64,000 bases of DNA from Bemisia tabaci (taxonomy: Eukaryota > Arthropoda > Insecta > Hemiptera > Aleyrodidae): positions 61,055,167 through 61,119,166 of the forward strand of contig NC_092794.1 of NCBI RefSeq assembly GCF_918797505.1, written 5' to 3'. The notes beneath the pieces are model-generated. The model was not told the DNA's origin. It was given only the letters and a program-made list of their open reading frames with translations, and did no database searches. Positions within the stretch are counted from its first letter, which is position 1. Each line of letters begins with the position of its first letter. This document shows positions 10,690 to 23,540 of the stretch, piece by piece. A program made the translations under genes and the position numbers.

Positions 10690-12784
10690 TATTCTAAAAG
10701 ATGTTGGTGGAAACTTTCGTATTTTAAATTTCGATGTATTTCTGAGGTTGTAAAAATAGAGATCATAAAAAAGTTGACTTCATTTCATTCTAAAGCAGAA
10801 TCGATCAGTTCTGGGGAACTTTATGAAAAAGTTAATATTTTTACGAGCGCTTCTTCTCAGTTTCCGTTGCATACTTTTTTTTTCAACGCAAAGATCTCGC
10901 ATTTCTTTCTCGGCGTTTAGAAAGCTCGCTCTATTTGGTGTTTTAATTACAAACTTCGGAGGGTATTCATTCTGGATTCCTAATTAATTTTCAAATTAAT
11001 TAGTATTACCTTGAAAACTAACACAGTAAAAACTTCCTATAGGTCCCTAACGAGATCACCAAATGAAAGGCTGATTTCTCTATATGCGCATATTTTACCC
11101 ATACCACTCTCTATAATTATTATTTTTGCTTCATTCTGATAAAAAAAAAATGAGAAAAAAAACAGAGTAAAAAATATTAATCTCTCCCGTTCAGAGAACT
11201 TTCCCTCCGTAACCGAGCAAAAATACTAACGATGCAAATAAAAAACTGTTTTAAAAAGATCATAGATATATTTCATGCCAGAAAAATTACATTTTACGCC
11301 TCATTAAACCTGTAGCTGTTCCTCGTAATTAGCTTTGTTCAGGTAATCATGAGCATCTTTCAGTCAGTTTTAATCTTATACAGTGATCTATTCGACAGGA
11401 GAGTCAAGTCACATATTAACTTGCGCTCCATACGATGATGCTTAAAATGTTCGTCTCCTCAAATTGAAAAGTTACTTCAACCGAAAGTTCAGTTTATTAA
11501 GCTTTTTTACTCAGTAGAAACCGGCACTTCTATAGTTTTATGAGACGGTATGTTTGCCTCGGATTTAGTGAGTCCAGCCATCAGTGTGAGTTGGACGTAT
11601 TTTTACAGGTGGGAATTATGAACAAGGTGATTACATTAACAAGAACAATTCAGCATGGAAATCCCATGTTAGTTCCTTTTGAATTATATTCAGGTATACA
11701 TAGTTCCTTCTAGCAGAACTAGTCGAACTATAACAACCTTTGTTAGTCGTTATTAACACTCGCCGCAAAAACAAAAACCAATAATCCTACATCAGAAATG
11801 CGATTTCAGAGTGTCCGTAACGTTTATTTTGAGAGTGAGTCCAGATGAGATGCTGTAGCATACATTATAATGTTATGCGCACTCTTTACTCTACTGACCT
11901 CGTCCCTGAATTTCCAATTTCCCTGTCCACATTCCTCCGTGCTGGCATCTGACATTTCGCAGCGCGAAAGTGGGAAACGATTTGCAGCGACAACTGCGCA
12001 TTCAAAGCGCTCGCCAAACTGCATCGTGTGCGTGCATTGCATCACAATAACTATGTACTTACTTCATGGGTCACTTGTTGAGTCACGAATTGCGGCGGCA
12101 GCATTACCCCCGGAGGACCTCAACTTGCTCGCGACCGTAGCACACGCGAGAAATCCCAACCAATAAACATGAGTGCAGTTTGGGGAGTGCACGTCGTGCC
12201 CTCTTACCGCCTGATGCATTTTCTTCCTCATTCCCTACCTTGTTTAGTGTTCTCCGCATCTTACGGTCAGTCTGATATCAAGTCATAGCCGGATCCAAGC
12301 CGCCCCCCCCCTCCCCGTTCGCCCAGAAAAAGAGGAGGAATAAAGGCAGTGACGAAGGAAAGAGGGAAGAAGGACGCATACATTTAGCAATTATTCATGA
12401 CAAAATTGACTCAAACTGCAGATTAAATGCTTCAAAAATGCCAAAATTTCCTAAGGGAGGCCCCCGAACTCCCCTCCGCCTCCCCCCCCCCCCGGTGTGT
12501 TGTGTCTAGGTCCGCCAATGGATCAAATGGACGTATTTCTGCCAAACGGAACTATGCCCTGGTAAAAATTGGCAGTAGAATCTGTGTTCCAAAATACCAT
12601 AGGCCTACAGCCGGCTGTAAGATTTCCAATAGCTCCTTTAGCCGGCTACACAATTTCTTATAGCCTTTCATAGCCGATGACGATTAAGCAACAGCCAGGC
12701 GATAAAGTGTATGCTAAACGTTACTAATTACGGATACTAGGACTTAGTGAGTTTTTGGACTACCGCTCTCTTTTTGGGCCGTAG
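10690..12784. other. Intergenic stretch, no gene recognised
   Basis: It holds AT-rich sequence with A-runs near 11140-11165 and C-runs near 12300 and 12485. A 98-codon + frame overlaps a 73-codon - frame at 11824-12166. Neither has a recognisable domain. A solo family C end (TGGACGTATTTCTGCCAAAC) lies at about 12530-12566. Confidence 0.4.
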
Positions 12785-13135
12785 TATCTTGATTTATTTT
12801 GCGAGGAAAGCTCCGTACTTTTGATGGATGCCTGCCATTACTAATATATTAGAGCGCCTTCAGTTTCGTATGATGCTGTGCAATACCTCTGGTGTGAAAT
12901 AGTTGCTTCAAGCGCCGTGGCACGCTGCGGCGCGGCAGGCGGGCAGCCAGTGCGAAACGTGCATTGGCGCCTACAAACCTAACAGGGATACTTCACGCGT
13001 TGCGCAATGCGTGAAGTATCCCTGTTAGGTTTGTAGGCGCTAGTGCGTCGCCGCTCCACTTTGTGTTAGGCTCTAATGTTTAATCTGGCGGAGTCAGCGA
13101 TATTTAACTCATGAGTTTGAAATGTTTGCACATCC
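12785..13135 (-). repeat. GC-rich hairpin element, copy 2 (inverted)
   Basis: This is the reverse complement of the element at 5463-5815, including the flanking TGCAAACATTTCAAACTCAT and CTCGCAAAATAAATCAAGAT blocks. The central hairpin (about 12968-13041) is nearly perfect, with CCTACAAACCTAACAGGGAT on both arms. Arm bases differ between the copies (AGTGGATA against CAGGGATA) yet stay paired within each copy. Confidence 0.75.
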
Positions 13136-15889
13136 TGTATGGATTATTCTCATTTTAATTGATGAAGCACACAAATCAACATCATTCTTTGGAATTTTCA
13201 CAGAATTTCCGCCGCACATAGAGAGAAAGTCACAGCAGTTGTTCAGATTTGCCTTTACTTTGTTTTATACTTGGCTCGGTAAGAATTTTACAATCTCTTC
13301 TCCTCCTCTCTCCCCGCAAACGGAAATTCTAAAAGACATACGGTTTATTTACGTTCGCAACCACTGCCAATACCTACTTTATCTGCAACGTTTCAAAATA
13401 TTCACTCCTACATAACTGAAGCTTTCGAGAAATCGAAGTCCTGAGCCAGTCTTAAAGGAAACACCAAAAGCAGCTGCTTTTGTCGGCTCCTTCTTTTAAC
13501 ATGAAGGTTGAATTATGTATCTAAATGCCTTCCTCTTCATCCTTTGTCTCTCTAACTCCCACTCTAACTTATGCACATATTCTTTATGGCGCCCCCTTTT
13601 TCCCCTTTTCCTCCTGTCTTTTTCCTTCTTTCCCGCACTGTTTCTTTCCGATCGTATTTATTTCCCCTGCTTCGAGACAGTCTAGCACGTGAAACACGTT
13701 CACATCACCATTTGATTCTGCTTTGTTGATCTTAAAAGCTTTTAGGGAATGCAAAGTCTAGAGAAGGTGTATTTCGCTCCTCGAGTTGGCATAGTTCCAA
13801 ATTTCTTGGATTAATTTCCTGGTTGCGTGCATAGAAGCTACTATAAGATAGGTCATCAATTCTGTTTTCCGTGAAGAACGAGGTTTTTACCGTGCGGAGA
13901 GTTTAACATCTACGCGGCGAACTCAAAAAAGGAAAGCCACATATCGTCCACTATAAACACATTTCGCTGCATGTGAACATCATTTCAATTCGTTGCATTT
14001 TGTTTTCTCATGCACGGTCTCAGATCTTGAGAGAAGATCCCGGTTTTGAACTTTCAAAGCGTGTTAAACCCTCCAATCCTTTTTCACGCCTCAGATTTCT
14101 CAAAGGAAAAAGGAGAGTTGATATTGCTTTGAAGCACTTAAATGCGTTAAAAATAATATTCCTGTCAGGTGAATACCTAAACGTTGCAAAATCTCTCGCC
14201 TCAGAGAGCAAAACTAGTCTCGAGTAAAAGAATAATGTAGGTATAGACGATTCTTCATGACCGTTTTTCAACATGTGACCATGATGAGTATCTGACTTTG
14301 CGAATTTTTAACCCATGAGCACTCATCAAAAAGCAGATTTGATTATGATTACTCAAAAGTCTAAGATGTGGAAATTAAAGAGTTCAATTGAATAGTGAAA
14401 ACCGCTAATGTCCATTTTTCTAGTCTTAAGTTTGTTTAAGATCATAGTACTTTTAAAGAGTTGGCACAACCATAAAAATGACGACAGTACTCGCTTTGGG
14501 AATACGGAAACCCGAATTAAGACGAGTTACCTATAACGCCACTTCCGTGGTTGCAACCAACTCCGGAAAGTATTATGGACTCAAAAAAATTCAAGACTGG
14601 AAAAATGGACATTCGCGGTTTTCGCAGGTCTCGATTCAATTGATGTTGCAAAAATGCTGCAAAAAGTTCACGCAAATTACCGAACTTTGAATGCGTCTGG
14701 TAGAGCAGCAATAGGTATTATAAATTCATGAGAAGAAGGAAAACATGGAACTCCGTTGCTATGAATATTTTATAAATTTTAATCTCAAACCAACTTCAGG
14801 ACTCTTTACATCACAACGGACAAGTTTTATGCATATTTCTTTACATTTTGCAAGCAAAGATTAAGCCAGCTTGCAATATAAAAGGTGTAACGGTAGATTT
14901 ACAGGAGCCCCTTTTTATTTCATCATCATTATGATTTTCCTCCACTCAAGGTACTCGCGCGACTTTCTGTGCATTATATTTTTTACTTTCTTAGATCTAG
15001 TTTTTCTTGCGCTATACATAAAAAAGCAGATATTTTATTGGTAATATGGCTCAATTTGATCTTGATAAGTACGCCGTGTTCATTTCAAAGAATGGGGGCT
15101 GATGAATCGAGTGTTGAAACATTGCTTGCACGACACGACAAGGCAACCTATTTTCAAGATATGTGTGTGCATTTGATGTCTTGTGTCTTGCTAAGTGTGC
15201 GCATTTAATTTTTTGTCGTGTATGGCTAACATGACATTATAATAATCGGCGTTAAAAGCTTAATTACATTGCAATATTTCAAGGTTTCACCTGAACATTT
15301 GTCTACCTCATTGATAAGTACATAACTAGTTCAGTTCAGTTAAAAACATGCACGAAAAATTTTGAGAGACTTACGACAGTTTCTTTATAAATAAATACAG
15401 TTTCACGTGAAACTTTGCAACGTTGCAATGAAAGAAAGTCTTCCTGACATTAAAAATTCGTATTCATAGTCGTTTCTTGAACAAATCCTACACACAGTGG
15501 ATTTCACGGTGATCAAGGGCGATTAAAGGACGTCTTCGACAAAGCATCATAAAAAACATGATAATCATTGCGAATCTCGATTAGGATTAAACAGTAACTT
15601 TTTGAAAAAGGACCCTTACCGGGATTTCTATTAATCCTTCCCCCCCCCCCCCCCGCCATAATATAAGAGAAAAAATTCGATGATTTTGACAATCTTCAGA
15701 GTTGGTCCGAACCTAACTTCGAATTTCCAAAACCGACAAATCTTTTGATTTTAAATGTTTTGTACGTGTCAAATCATTGTAATTCCTTGGAAGGGACTTA
15801 CGCAAAATGGTGCATTTTCGGCAAAATTGTTCCGTCTATATTAATATATTACTTTTCTCCTTAAACTTTCTTTAATAACAGTGTATAAC
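13136..15889. other. Intergenic stretch, no gene recognised
   Basis: Several 60-97-codon frames occur (for example 13122-13415 + and 13973-14274 on both strands), but none has domain signatures or credible splice sites. A C-run lies at about 15639-15654. Confidence 0.4.
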
Positions 15890-16595
15890 ATGTGGGGCCT
15901 CCTGAGGTAAGGAACTATTTAAGGTGATCCCAGTACGTCAGATTTTGTGTCAGAACGATATGCGTGTCGCATCGATTGGTTCCATTTTTCAGCTACTCAT
16001 CATTTCTCTCGAATTTTGTGATCTCAATTCTGTTGTCAGGAGACTAACGAATTCACTTAACAATTTTTACAAACAAATTGGACGTAATAAAGGCGTGATT
16101 TTTAGAGGAAAAATATAGCATTCGATACTGATATCTATATTGCACTCGAATGCGATATTTTTTCTCTAAATAAACACGCCTTTATTATTACGTTAAATTT
16201 GTTTGTCAAAATTGGTAAGTGAATTCTTTAGTCTCCAGACAACAGAATTGCGATCTCAAAATCTGATACTGAAAAAAAGGTGCTTGGCTCAAGCCTGATA
16301 ATTCTTGAATTTGCCGCTAAAAATTCGTTTTACCTTGGTTTAAGCTGAATTTATCTTGATACAGGCAGAATAATGCTTGGGTTAAGCGAAAAAGTAGTTT
16401 GTATGAAACAGCGAAATTCTTGATTTAAGAAAAAATACTTCTTGGCGGCAAATTTAAGATTCTTTTTTTTTCAGTGCGGAGAAAAATAACGAGTAGCTGA
16501 AAAAATGGAACTCATCGATGCGATGTTTCGCATGCCGTTCTGCCACAAAATATGGCGTCTATCGAATCACCTTCAGGAACGCCCATGAATACTAG
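15890..16595. repeat. Large foldback, right arm split by an insertion
   Basis: Two arms of about 220 bp face each other around 16130. The left arm contains CGATTGGTTCCATTTTTCAG, CAATTCTGTTGTC and GTAATAAAGGCGTG, and the right arm contains the complements of all three. The right arm is interrupted at about 16266-16480 by a separate element ending TTTTTTTTCAGTG. The arms are diverged, so the foldback is old. Confidence 0.7.
16266..16480. repeat. Family G (CACTGAAAAAA-end) element inserted in the foldback
   Basis: It is bounded by ACTGAAAAAAAGG and TTTTTTTTCAGTG. Inner repeats (CTTGATTTAAG, AATTTGCCGC/GGCGGCAAATTT) are mirrored. Its insertion explains the gap in the right arm of the surrounding foldback. 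The same end sequence occurs at about 22931-23144, 34510-34716 and 35718-35933. Confidence 0.6.
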
Positions 16596-16596
16596 A

Positions 16597-16900
16597 GTCC
16601 CTTTATACTGAGAGTCAAGACAATTCGGCTCATGGATGTCACAAACGGGAATAAAGATTACAGAAATTGAACGTTTTTCGTAATCTTTGATCGGCCCATT
16701 CTCAAATGCCTTTCTCCGTTCCTCCTCTCATTCCGTTTGTTCCTTGCCGAACCCGTAATTCCCTGGTCCATTCCAAATTATAATCATTGCAATTGGTGAA
16801 AATGTAATCTTTATTCCCGTTTGTGACACTGTGGAGGCCTAAAATACGGGAACCAATCAGAAATGGATTCAAATTGTCTTGACTCTCAGTATAAAGGGAC
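16597..16900. repeat. TIR element with GTCCCTTTATACTGAGAGTC ends
   Basis: About 28 bp at the left end, beginning GTCCCTTTATACTGAGAGTC, are mirrored exactly at 16873-16900. Shorter mirrored blocks occur inside (TCACAAACGGGAATAAAGAT and ATCTTTATTCCCGTTTGTGA). It is about 300 bp and non-coding, consistent with a MITE. A clean target duplication is not evident. Confidence 0.75.
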
Positions 16901-17550
16901 CTTAATGAATACGACCCTTTTCATGAATTCCAATGAAAAATAAAAGCGGAAATGGTGTAAAACTTGGCAATCTTAAGTGGTTGCGTTTGTGAGTCCTACT
17001 TTTGCTGAGTGAAAAAAAGAGAAGGAAGTTGTTCAAAGGACGGTCACTGTGGATAAATGATGGGGCTGGAGTTTTGACGCCTACCCGCAGCTCAGCACTT
17101 AAAGCACACCCCGTCATAAAGTGCTCGGATTAATGTCGTCCCTCTGAGGGTCCGTCCCGGCTGCTCTCTGTTTCATAGTTACGTTTTACGTCGCTATTTA
17201 TACCGATCCTTGAGCTATTACGAGCACCGGTCTCGGGAAATAATTCCGTCATCATCCACCACAAACGACCCACTGAACTTCTTTTAGCACCCTCCCCCTC
17301 CCTTGATTCTGACCCAAAAATTCAAGGCCGCCTACAACTGCGTTTTTAATTGGTCACAAACGTAGACTGCTGCATTTTTCCGTATAAAAATACCGTGCAG
17401 AAAAGCCCGATCGATATAACTATAGGCAGCAGCCAATGCAGAGTTTTTTAATTTGTGCCGTTGTGACGTTCTGCGTACACGTTTTCTACCTCCGAGTTTT
17501 TCCTGCAATATTATCATTCCGAAATTTTTGGCGGATGTGTTGATCCGATT
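16901..17550. other. Intergenic stretch, no gene recognised
   Basis: Short frames only. The 90-codon minus frame ending at 17332 runs into the family A element and is considered spurious. Confidence 0.4.
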
Positions 17551-17806
17551 CTGCCGTGCTAAGGAAAAACGCCGTATGAACCCCCAGGCGTTGCCAAATT
17601 TCAATTTAAAAAAAACGAATTTCCTGGTAAACTTATGAATATTTTTCTTCCGATTTTTCAGATAATTTTGTTTGCAGTTTAACCTAAAGTTCCTGAAAAT
17701 TTCAAAGAAAAATATTCATAACTTTTCTCAAAAATAAACATTTTACTGTATGAAATTTGGCAACTCTCGAATGTTCATACGACGTTCTTCCTTAGCACGA
17801 CGGCAG
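17551..17806. mobile_element. Family A MITE, copy 1
   Basis: This palindromic element has ends CTGCCGTGCTAAGGAAAAAC and the inverse, then a subterminal GTTGCCAAATTTC/GAAATTTGGCAAC pair. The interior is AT-rich. It has no coding capacity. Family A is the most frequent repeat in the window. Confidence 0.9.
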
Positions 17807-17879
17807 TAATGGTTTGTGCTTGTACATTTTCAATATAAAGTCTTCGTTTGAAAGGTCAAAGTTGAGGCCGCAATAAAAT

Positions 17880-18044
17880 CACTGGTGAATCCAGCAAATT
17901 GGCAACATTGTCTTTTCTCCATTTAAACCTATGGAATTGTATCGATTCTTGGAGGGGCCAGGTATAGTTCGACAGGAATCGATTATTTAACATAGGTTTA
18001 AATGGAGGAAATTCGGTATTGCCGAATGGCTGGATCCGCCTCTG
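17880..18044. mobile_element. Diverged hAT-like MITE with 8-bp TSD
   Basis: The ends are CACTGGTGAATCCAGC and the inverse of CAGAGGCGGATCCAGC. The interior arms CCATTTAAACCTATGG and CATAGGTTTAAATGG match those of family D. It is flanked by AATAAAAT and AACAAAAT (7 of 8 bases identical), which supports a hAT-type 8-bp duplication. Confidence 0.7.
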
Positions 18045-19533
18045 AACAAAATTGATACAGATCATTATGGAGGAATCCACACACGAACTGAAAATTCGAT
18101 TTGACAAACAGAAAAGAATTGGGATGATGTGGAACACCGCATGTTTATTGCATACGACCGATTTTTTTTTCCAGAACGTGTAGACCGTAATAGCACAATC
18201 GCAATCGGCCGCAACTTAATCACAAACAAAACCGCCTTCAAATACTCGAGTAGGCAATGTGAGCTCTTGCACGCTCGAATAGTGGTATCCAGCGCCTTCT
18301 GCTAGTTTGGACTCCGCAGTTATCGTAGAAATAATATGAATAATTAAGTGCATTTTTACACGAGCATTGCATCACGTAGGAGCAAATTGTTCATATATGT
18401 CAAGTTTTGCATGTTTTTGATGCAGCAGGTCCGAACAACTCAGACATGCAGAAGAAAATTGATCAAGGAAATCATCTTCCTAATTGACAGAGCAAAATTT
18501 TTCACAGATATCATTTTTCACTGTCAAACTTTTAAATAATCATTATTTTACAAAGCTGAAGTATTGATGAATTTTGACATTAAAGTATGCTTTGTCAGTG
18601 CAGAGAACTTTGAAAAAACCATAAACTGATGAAACATGTAACAAAAAGCGTAATTTTTGGCAAAAAAAAATCAGGGAAAACCTTAGGATTCCAATCTGAG
18701 ATAAAACTATTGACTATCTACCAAGGCATTCGACAACATGCCTAATTTGACCATTAGTCTACGTCAGCGTCCATGCGTTTATGCCTCACAAATTGGTCAA
18801 ATGTACATAAGAAACGATACTATATGATATAACGTAAGCTAGACAGGAAAGAGGAAGAGCAAGCTTGAAAAATCATATTTCTATTCGCTATCATTTTTTT
18901 CTCTTTGGGTTTCGCAGCTAAATCACAGATAAACTTTGAGGTTACAGGTTAGACAGTAGTGTCACAAAAATTATCTGTTTCACACAAAATTCGGCCAAAA
19001 AGTGAGGGGATGGGGCTTGATCCTCACCCTTTTGTGGAAATAAATGGTGTCTATTCATGATTATACCTTGATTAGGCACCTAAAATAGATAAGGGTCTGT
19101 TTCTAAATTTGGCTTCTCCCAAGGTCGGAAAGCACGCTATTGAGTGTGCCTGGTTGATTTTTTCAGACGCAAGTCGATTTTGCCCCTCCAAATTGCCTCA
19201 TTTTCTCCATCCCTTCATATACCCTCCCTTATTTTCCGCCGTAATGCGACACGATCTTGCCACATAAAATATTGCGTCTGACAGCCGACGGGAGATTTGA
19301 AACGTAAAACGAGCGTATGCGTTGATGAGAGTTACAGCGCTATGGGGCCGAATGCCTCATCAAGAATCGTTTGACAGAAAGAGATCCACGACGGCAATTT
19401 TTCATCCCATTTTTCAAAGAGCCGTCATCTAATTCGTCTGAAACGTCTCCTCCCAGTTCTAACTGACTCGCTTGACTCCTCTCCGCACTGTAGAATTATT
19501 CGGATATATATTTCGGAAACCTGTTTCCGTGCA
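18045..19533. other. Intergenic stretch, no gene recognised
   Basis: No credible gene or clear inverted repeat. Frames here stay below about 65 codons. Confidence 0.4.
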
Positions 19534-19773
19534 CTGCCGTAATAAGGAAGAACGCCGTATGAGCCATCGGACATTGCCAAGTTTCCTTTGAAAAATACGT
19601 ATTATTGGAAAAGTTATGAATATCTTTATTCCAATTTTTCGGACAATATTTTTTGCAGTTTAATCTAAAATAACTGAAAAATTCAAGGAAGTATATGCAT
19701 GACTTCCTTTCAAAATAAACATTTTATCGAAGACAATTTGACAACTCTCGATTACGGCGTTTTCTTACGGCAG
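19534..19773. mobile_element. Family A MITE, copy 2 (diverged)
   Basis: It begins CTGCCGTAATAAGGAAGAAC and ends TTACGGCAG. The subterminal GCCAAGTTTCC/CAATTTGACAAC pair and AT-rich interior match family A. The right TIR lacks a few bases. Confidence 0.8.
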
Positions 19774-21693
19774 TATACGGAAACAGATTTTCAGATCCTA
19801 TGGGATTCAAAGCTCAAATCTACAAAAATGCGGCCTTCTAATCCAAACCTCATCAAGATTTTTCTCGCCTCTTTTTACCCTTAATACCTAATAATTTCCG
19901 TCAATTGTACGTTTGTTCAAGATCTATTTTACTTTAATTTTACTTCCAGCCATAGCTTTTTCTTTGTGGATTCTCTCTGCTACAACGAGTAATCACATCG
20001 AATGAGATCAAAAGGAAGGTAGCTAATAATTTTCCATTTTCTACTCGTGTTTACATAATCTTATTTTTTGGCCTTGATCACGCTATTTGAACATTTTAGA
20101 TCTATAAGAATGTGTATTCCTATAAAGAATAAAGAATTTTGCAAGAAAATGTGTAACCTCGTTTTCAAAGATGCTGAGAAAAAAAAAATGTGAGTTAAGA
20201 ACTATAACACTAACCAGTCATGTTCAAAACGAAAAGTAACAAGAAGTTTTCAATCGACCAAGTCAAAAGATGAAAAAAGAGAATTATTAAAATTTTGCTG
20301 GTCGCATCACTCGTAACCCTATCTCGTTTATTTTCCTTCCGTATGTGTGTTTACCTATTTGCAATTTCCGCAAGTGAATTCATTTCCTTTTTTCTTTCCC
20401 TCACATGAACTAATGCTAGAATTCAGCTTCAGAATAACAAGTCGCATCAATTTTTTCGCCAACAATGCACATTGAAAATTCAAATTAGAGGAATCCTTTA
20501 GAAATCCATTCCTACAGCGCTACGCGAATTCTCTCTTTTTCACATCATGGGTTCACTGTATGGCAAGGGAAAACTAGACTCTGTGTCATCAGCTCCTTCC
20601 ATTTATCAAACTTGGATGTCCCGGACGATGCGAAGCAGTGTTTAAAGGCGCTCCATATGATATGTTGAGCAAGGTGAAAGCACGAGTTTTATATCCGTGG
20701 GAAAGATGCTGTATAAAACTCGAATGTGCTTGAATTTCTATCATTCTGTCGCACACGCCATTGTGGTGAATCAGCCCTGCAATGAAGAGGTTGATTATTG
20801 CCCTTCTTACTCTCGCTCTGCCGAGTAATAAATTACCAGGGAGCTGAATTTTTTGAATCGTTATCGCAGCTGAGGTCGTTTCCGTATACTTATCTGTCAT
20901 GCACCAAACTTTTTTTTATTTATTGCTTTTTCATTTCAAATATGTTTTTGCAGTCAAATAATACCTTCTCTTGCTCACTTCTTATCTTTCCCTATACTCT
21001 ACCACTGGCACTAATTCTCTTTTTTAAGTCAAATATGGCACAAAAGAGGCATAGTGGGAGAGGGAGAATACCTTGAAATAGGCTATGTAATTTTAGATTT
21101 TTTATCAAGCTAATGGATGGCACAACTTGAGGGCTTACCTAATATTTGCCACATGCAATACTATTCTTCCCACTGTCTTCTAAGAAGAAGAAAAAAAAAA
21201 CCGGTAAAATTACTAGCGCCTGGGTTTTGGCATTTTCATTGACTGTATGATCTACCTTGATCGATAAATAGTTTTAAGATCGGAATTCGTCGATCAAGGT
21301 GATTTGATAAAGATTTAACAAATTCGGGCTGTTCCCCTAGCCTCAAAGGGAGGTCTGAAGGACATCTTCAGAAATTTTTGTCGAATTAAGGAGATACCGG
21401 ACGAATTTTGAGCAGTTCTTACAGAGAATTTGATCAAAATACAGTATCAAAACATGAAAGATTCGTCAAGCACTAAAAGTTTCTCGCACATTATCTAGAG
21501 TCTGAAGATGACGAAGTAGAATGGGGGGGGGGAGGGGGGGGGGGAAGGGGGGGCTCATCCCCATGCCCATCCTGAAAGCTCCAAGGCTATATCACAAAAC
21601 TGTGACATTCCTTGTTTCTTAACACACCCACCGAGTCTGCACAACAAAGTTTTGAGGGAGGTATTGATACCTGAAAAAGTGGAGAATACTGGG
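19774..21693. other. Intergenic stretch, no gene recognised
   Basis: A 103-codon minus frame (20589-20900) and a 92-codon plus frame (20798-21076) overlap on opposite strands. Neither has a recognisable domain. A small inverted repeat (CTTGATCGA/TCGATCAAG) lies at 21258-21300 and a G-run at about 21523-21551. Confidence 0.4.
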
Positions 21694-21943
21694 GCTGCAC
21701 TAAGGAAGAACGCCGTATGAACATTCGAGAGTTGCCAAATTTCCTTCGATTAATGTTTATTTTTTAGGAAAATCCTGAATATTTTTCCTTGAAATTTTCA
21801 GACGTTTTAGATCAAATTACAAACAAAATTAACTGCGAATTTGGTAGACAAAGATCCAAAAATTTTCCTGAGAATTAGTGATTTTCCGGGGGAAATTTGG
21901 CAACGCCTATAGGCTCTTGCGGTGTTGTTCCCTAGCACGGCGG
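21694..21943. mobile_element. Family A MITE, copy 3
   Basis: The left end is slightly degenerate (CTGCACTAAGGAAGAACGCC) and the right end is CCCTAGCACGGCGG. The subterminal blocks GAGTTGCCAAATTTCC and GGAAATTTGGCAACGCC are intact. Confidence 0.85.
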
Positions 21944-22289
21944 AATAGCTCGCGTTGCAACCCATAAATCACCGTGCAAGATTTACAAGTTCCAGAGGTG
22001 ACTCGGGGGAGTAGTGGAGCATTGAAGCAAGTTGGAGGTTGCCATGACGACCAATTAGCAATCCTCGATTCGTCAAGTCCGTGTCACTTGTTGCTCCTAC
22101 AACACACCACCCACCAGCGGGCGCATTCTTCATCGCTTCACCGCTTCGATTCTGTTACTAGGCATACTTCCCCGAGTCCTTTGTTTCAATTTGTTTCCTA
22201 TTGCCAAGATTGAATCAATCGTGACAATTGGAGCGACTGATGATAATTTCTCCATTTCCCGATTAAATTACGATAAAATCATGTCCTTG

Positions 22290-22378
22290 TTTTCCTCTTC
22301 TTCTTCTTCTTTTTCTTCTCCTCCTCCTCCTCCTCCTCCTCCTTCCTCCTCCTCCTCTTCTTCTTCTTCTTCTCCTTA
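22290..22378 (+). repeat. TTC/TCC microsatellite
   Basis: A pyrimidine-only tract of TTC and CTC triplets about 90 bp long. It produces a spurious poly-Ser/poly-Pro frame. Confidence 0.9.
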
Positions 22379-22807
22379 CTCTTGGTGGTATATCTAAAAA
22401 TGAAATAGCTCATACCTCAACTCTTCAGAGAAACCATATTACTAAGTTGGCCTTTTAAAATATTTTTGACGCATGGTAAAAAATTTACTCTCAAAGGGGT
22501 GTTTAACGATAACATAAATTTCATAAACATTTCATAAACATATTTATCAGACTTTAAGGTGCTGCAGTTTTGCCATTGAAACTAGGAAATTATATACGTG
22601 CATGCAAGCGTGTGATATTGCAGATTTCTAGTTGCATTTCATTTTTTTGAAAGTAGGAAGGTCATCGCTTTTTTTCTTAACTCTGTGAAATTCATCAGGA
22701 TAGTCATTTTAAAATGTGACACTTGAACGTCACAAGTATACTCCGTCCCTTGGTAAATTAGAATATGAAGTACTATGCAGTAGCGACACCCTCATCATGG
22801 GTCAATA

Positions 22808-23257
22808 CTGCCGTGCTAAAGGAGATGTCGTATAAAAATTCAGACGTTTGATAAAATATGAAGTTTCAAGAAAACTTGCAAATCTTTTTCTTCAAATTCA
22901 TCGGATAATTTAATTTGCAATTTAATCTAGACACAGAAAAAAATAGTACGCTGTTTCAACACCTAGAATGTCAAAAATATGTCTGGTGATCCTAAGATGC
23001 TGTTTTGATTGTCCACGCAATTGAATTTGCATTCACAGGATGTGAAGTTAACTGCGGGGGTAGTAAAGGCAGCATCTTGGGATTACCAGACACAGTTTTG
23101 ACATCCTAGATGCTAAAACAGCATATTATTTTTTTCAGTGCGGTATCTGAAAATTACTGGGGAAAATGTTCAAAAATTTCTTAAAAAATAAGTGTTTTAT
23201 GAAGTAAAATTCGGCAACATCCGGATGTTTATGCGGCGTTTTTCATTGGCTCGGCAG
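22808..23257. mobile_element. Family A MITE, copy 4, split by a nested element
   Basis: The outer ends CTGCCGTGCTAAAGG and TTGGCTCGGCAG belong to family A and are flanked by AATA on both sides. The interior is interrupted at about 22931-23144 by a different palindrome, making this copy about 450 bp instead of about 250. Confidence 0.8.
22931..23144. mobile_element. Family G-like foldback nested inside family A copy 4
   Basis: The arms mirror each other: ACACAGAAAAAAATAGTACG with GTCTGGTGATCC on the left, and GGATTACCAGACACAG then TTTTTTCAGTG on the right. The end CACTGAAAAAA matches elements at 34510-34716 and 35718-35933. The insertion is younger than its host. Confidence 0.7.
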
Positions 23258-23540
23258 AATAGTGTCAATGCGCCGAGCGGCCTCTCGACGCACAATGAAG
23301 CGCGATGCGACAGCGACGTGCCTCTGGCGCCACGCACCGCACCAGATCCCCGAGACCAGCTTCGACTCCCGGGGAAAGCCCGGCAAAGGAAAAACACAAA
23401 CAGAATCCAAACAAAGGACAGCTCGTTACAGGATGTTGAAGGAAACTCTACAAATCCTGCTCAAATACCTCCATTTCTGCTATTTTAAGGATTAGGAACA
23501 TGACAGAGAATTGAAATAATTGATGTATTTATCAAAAAAA

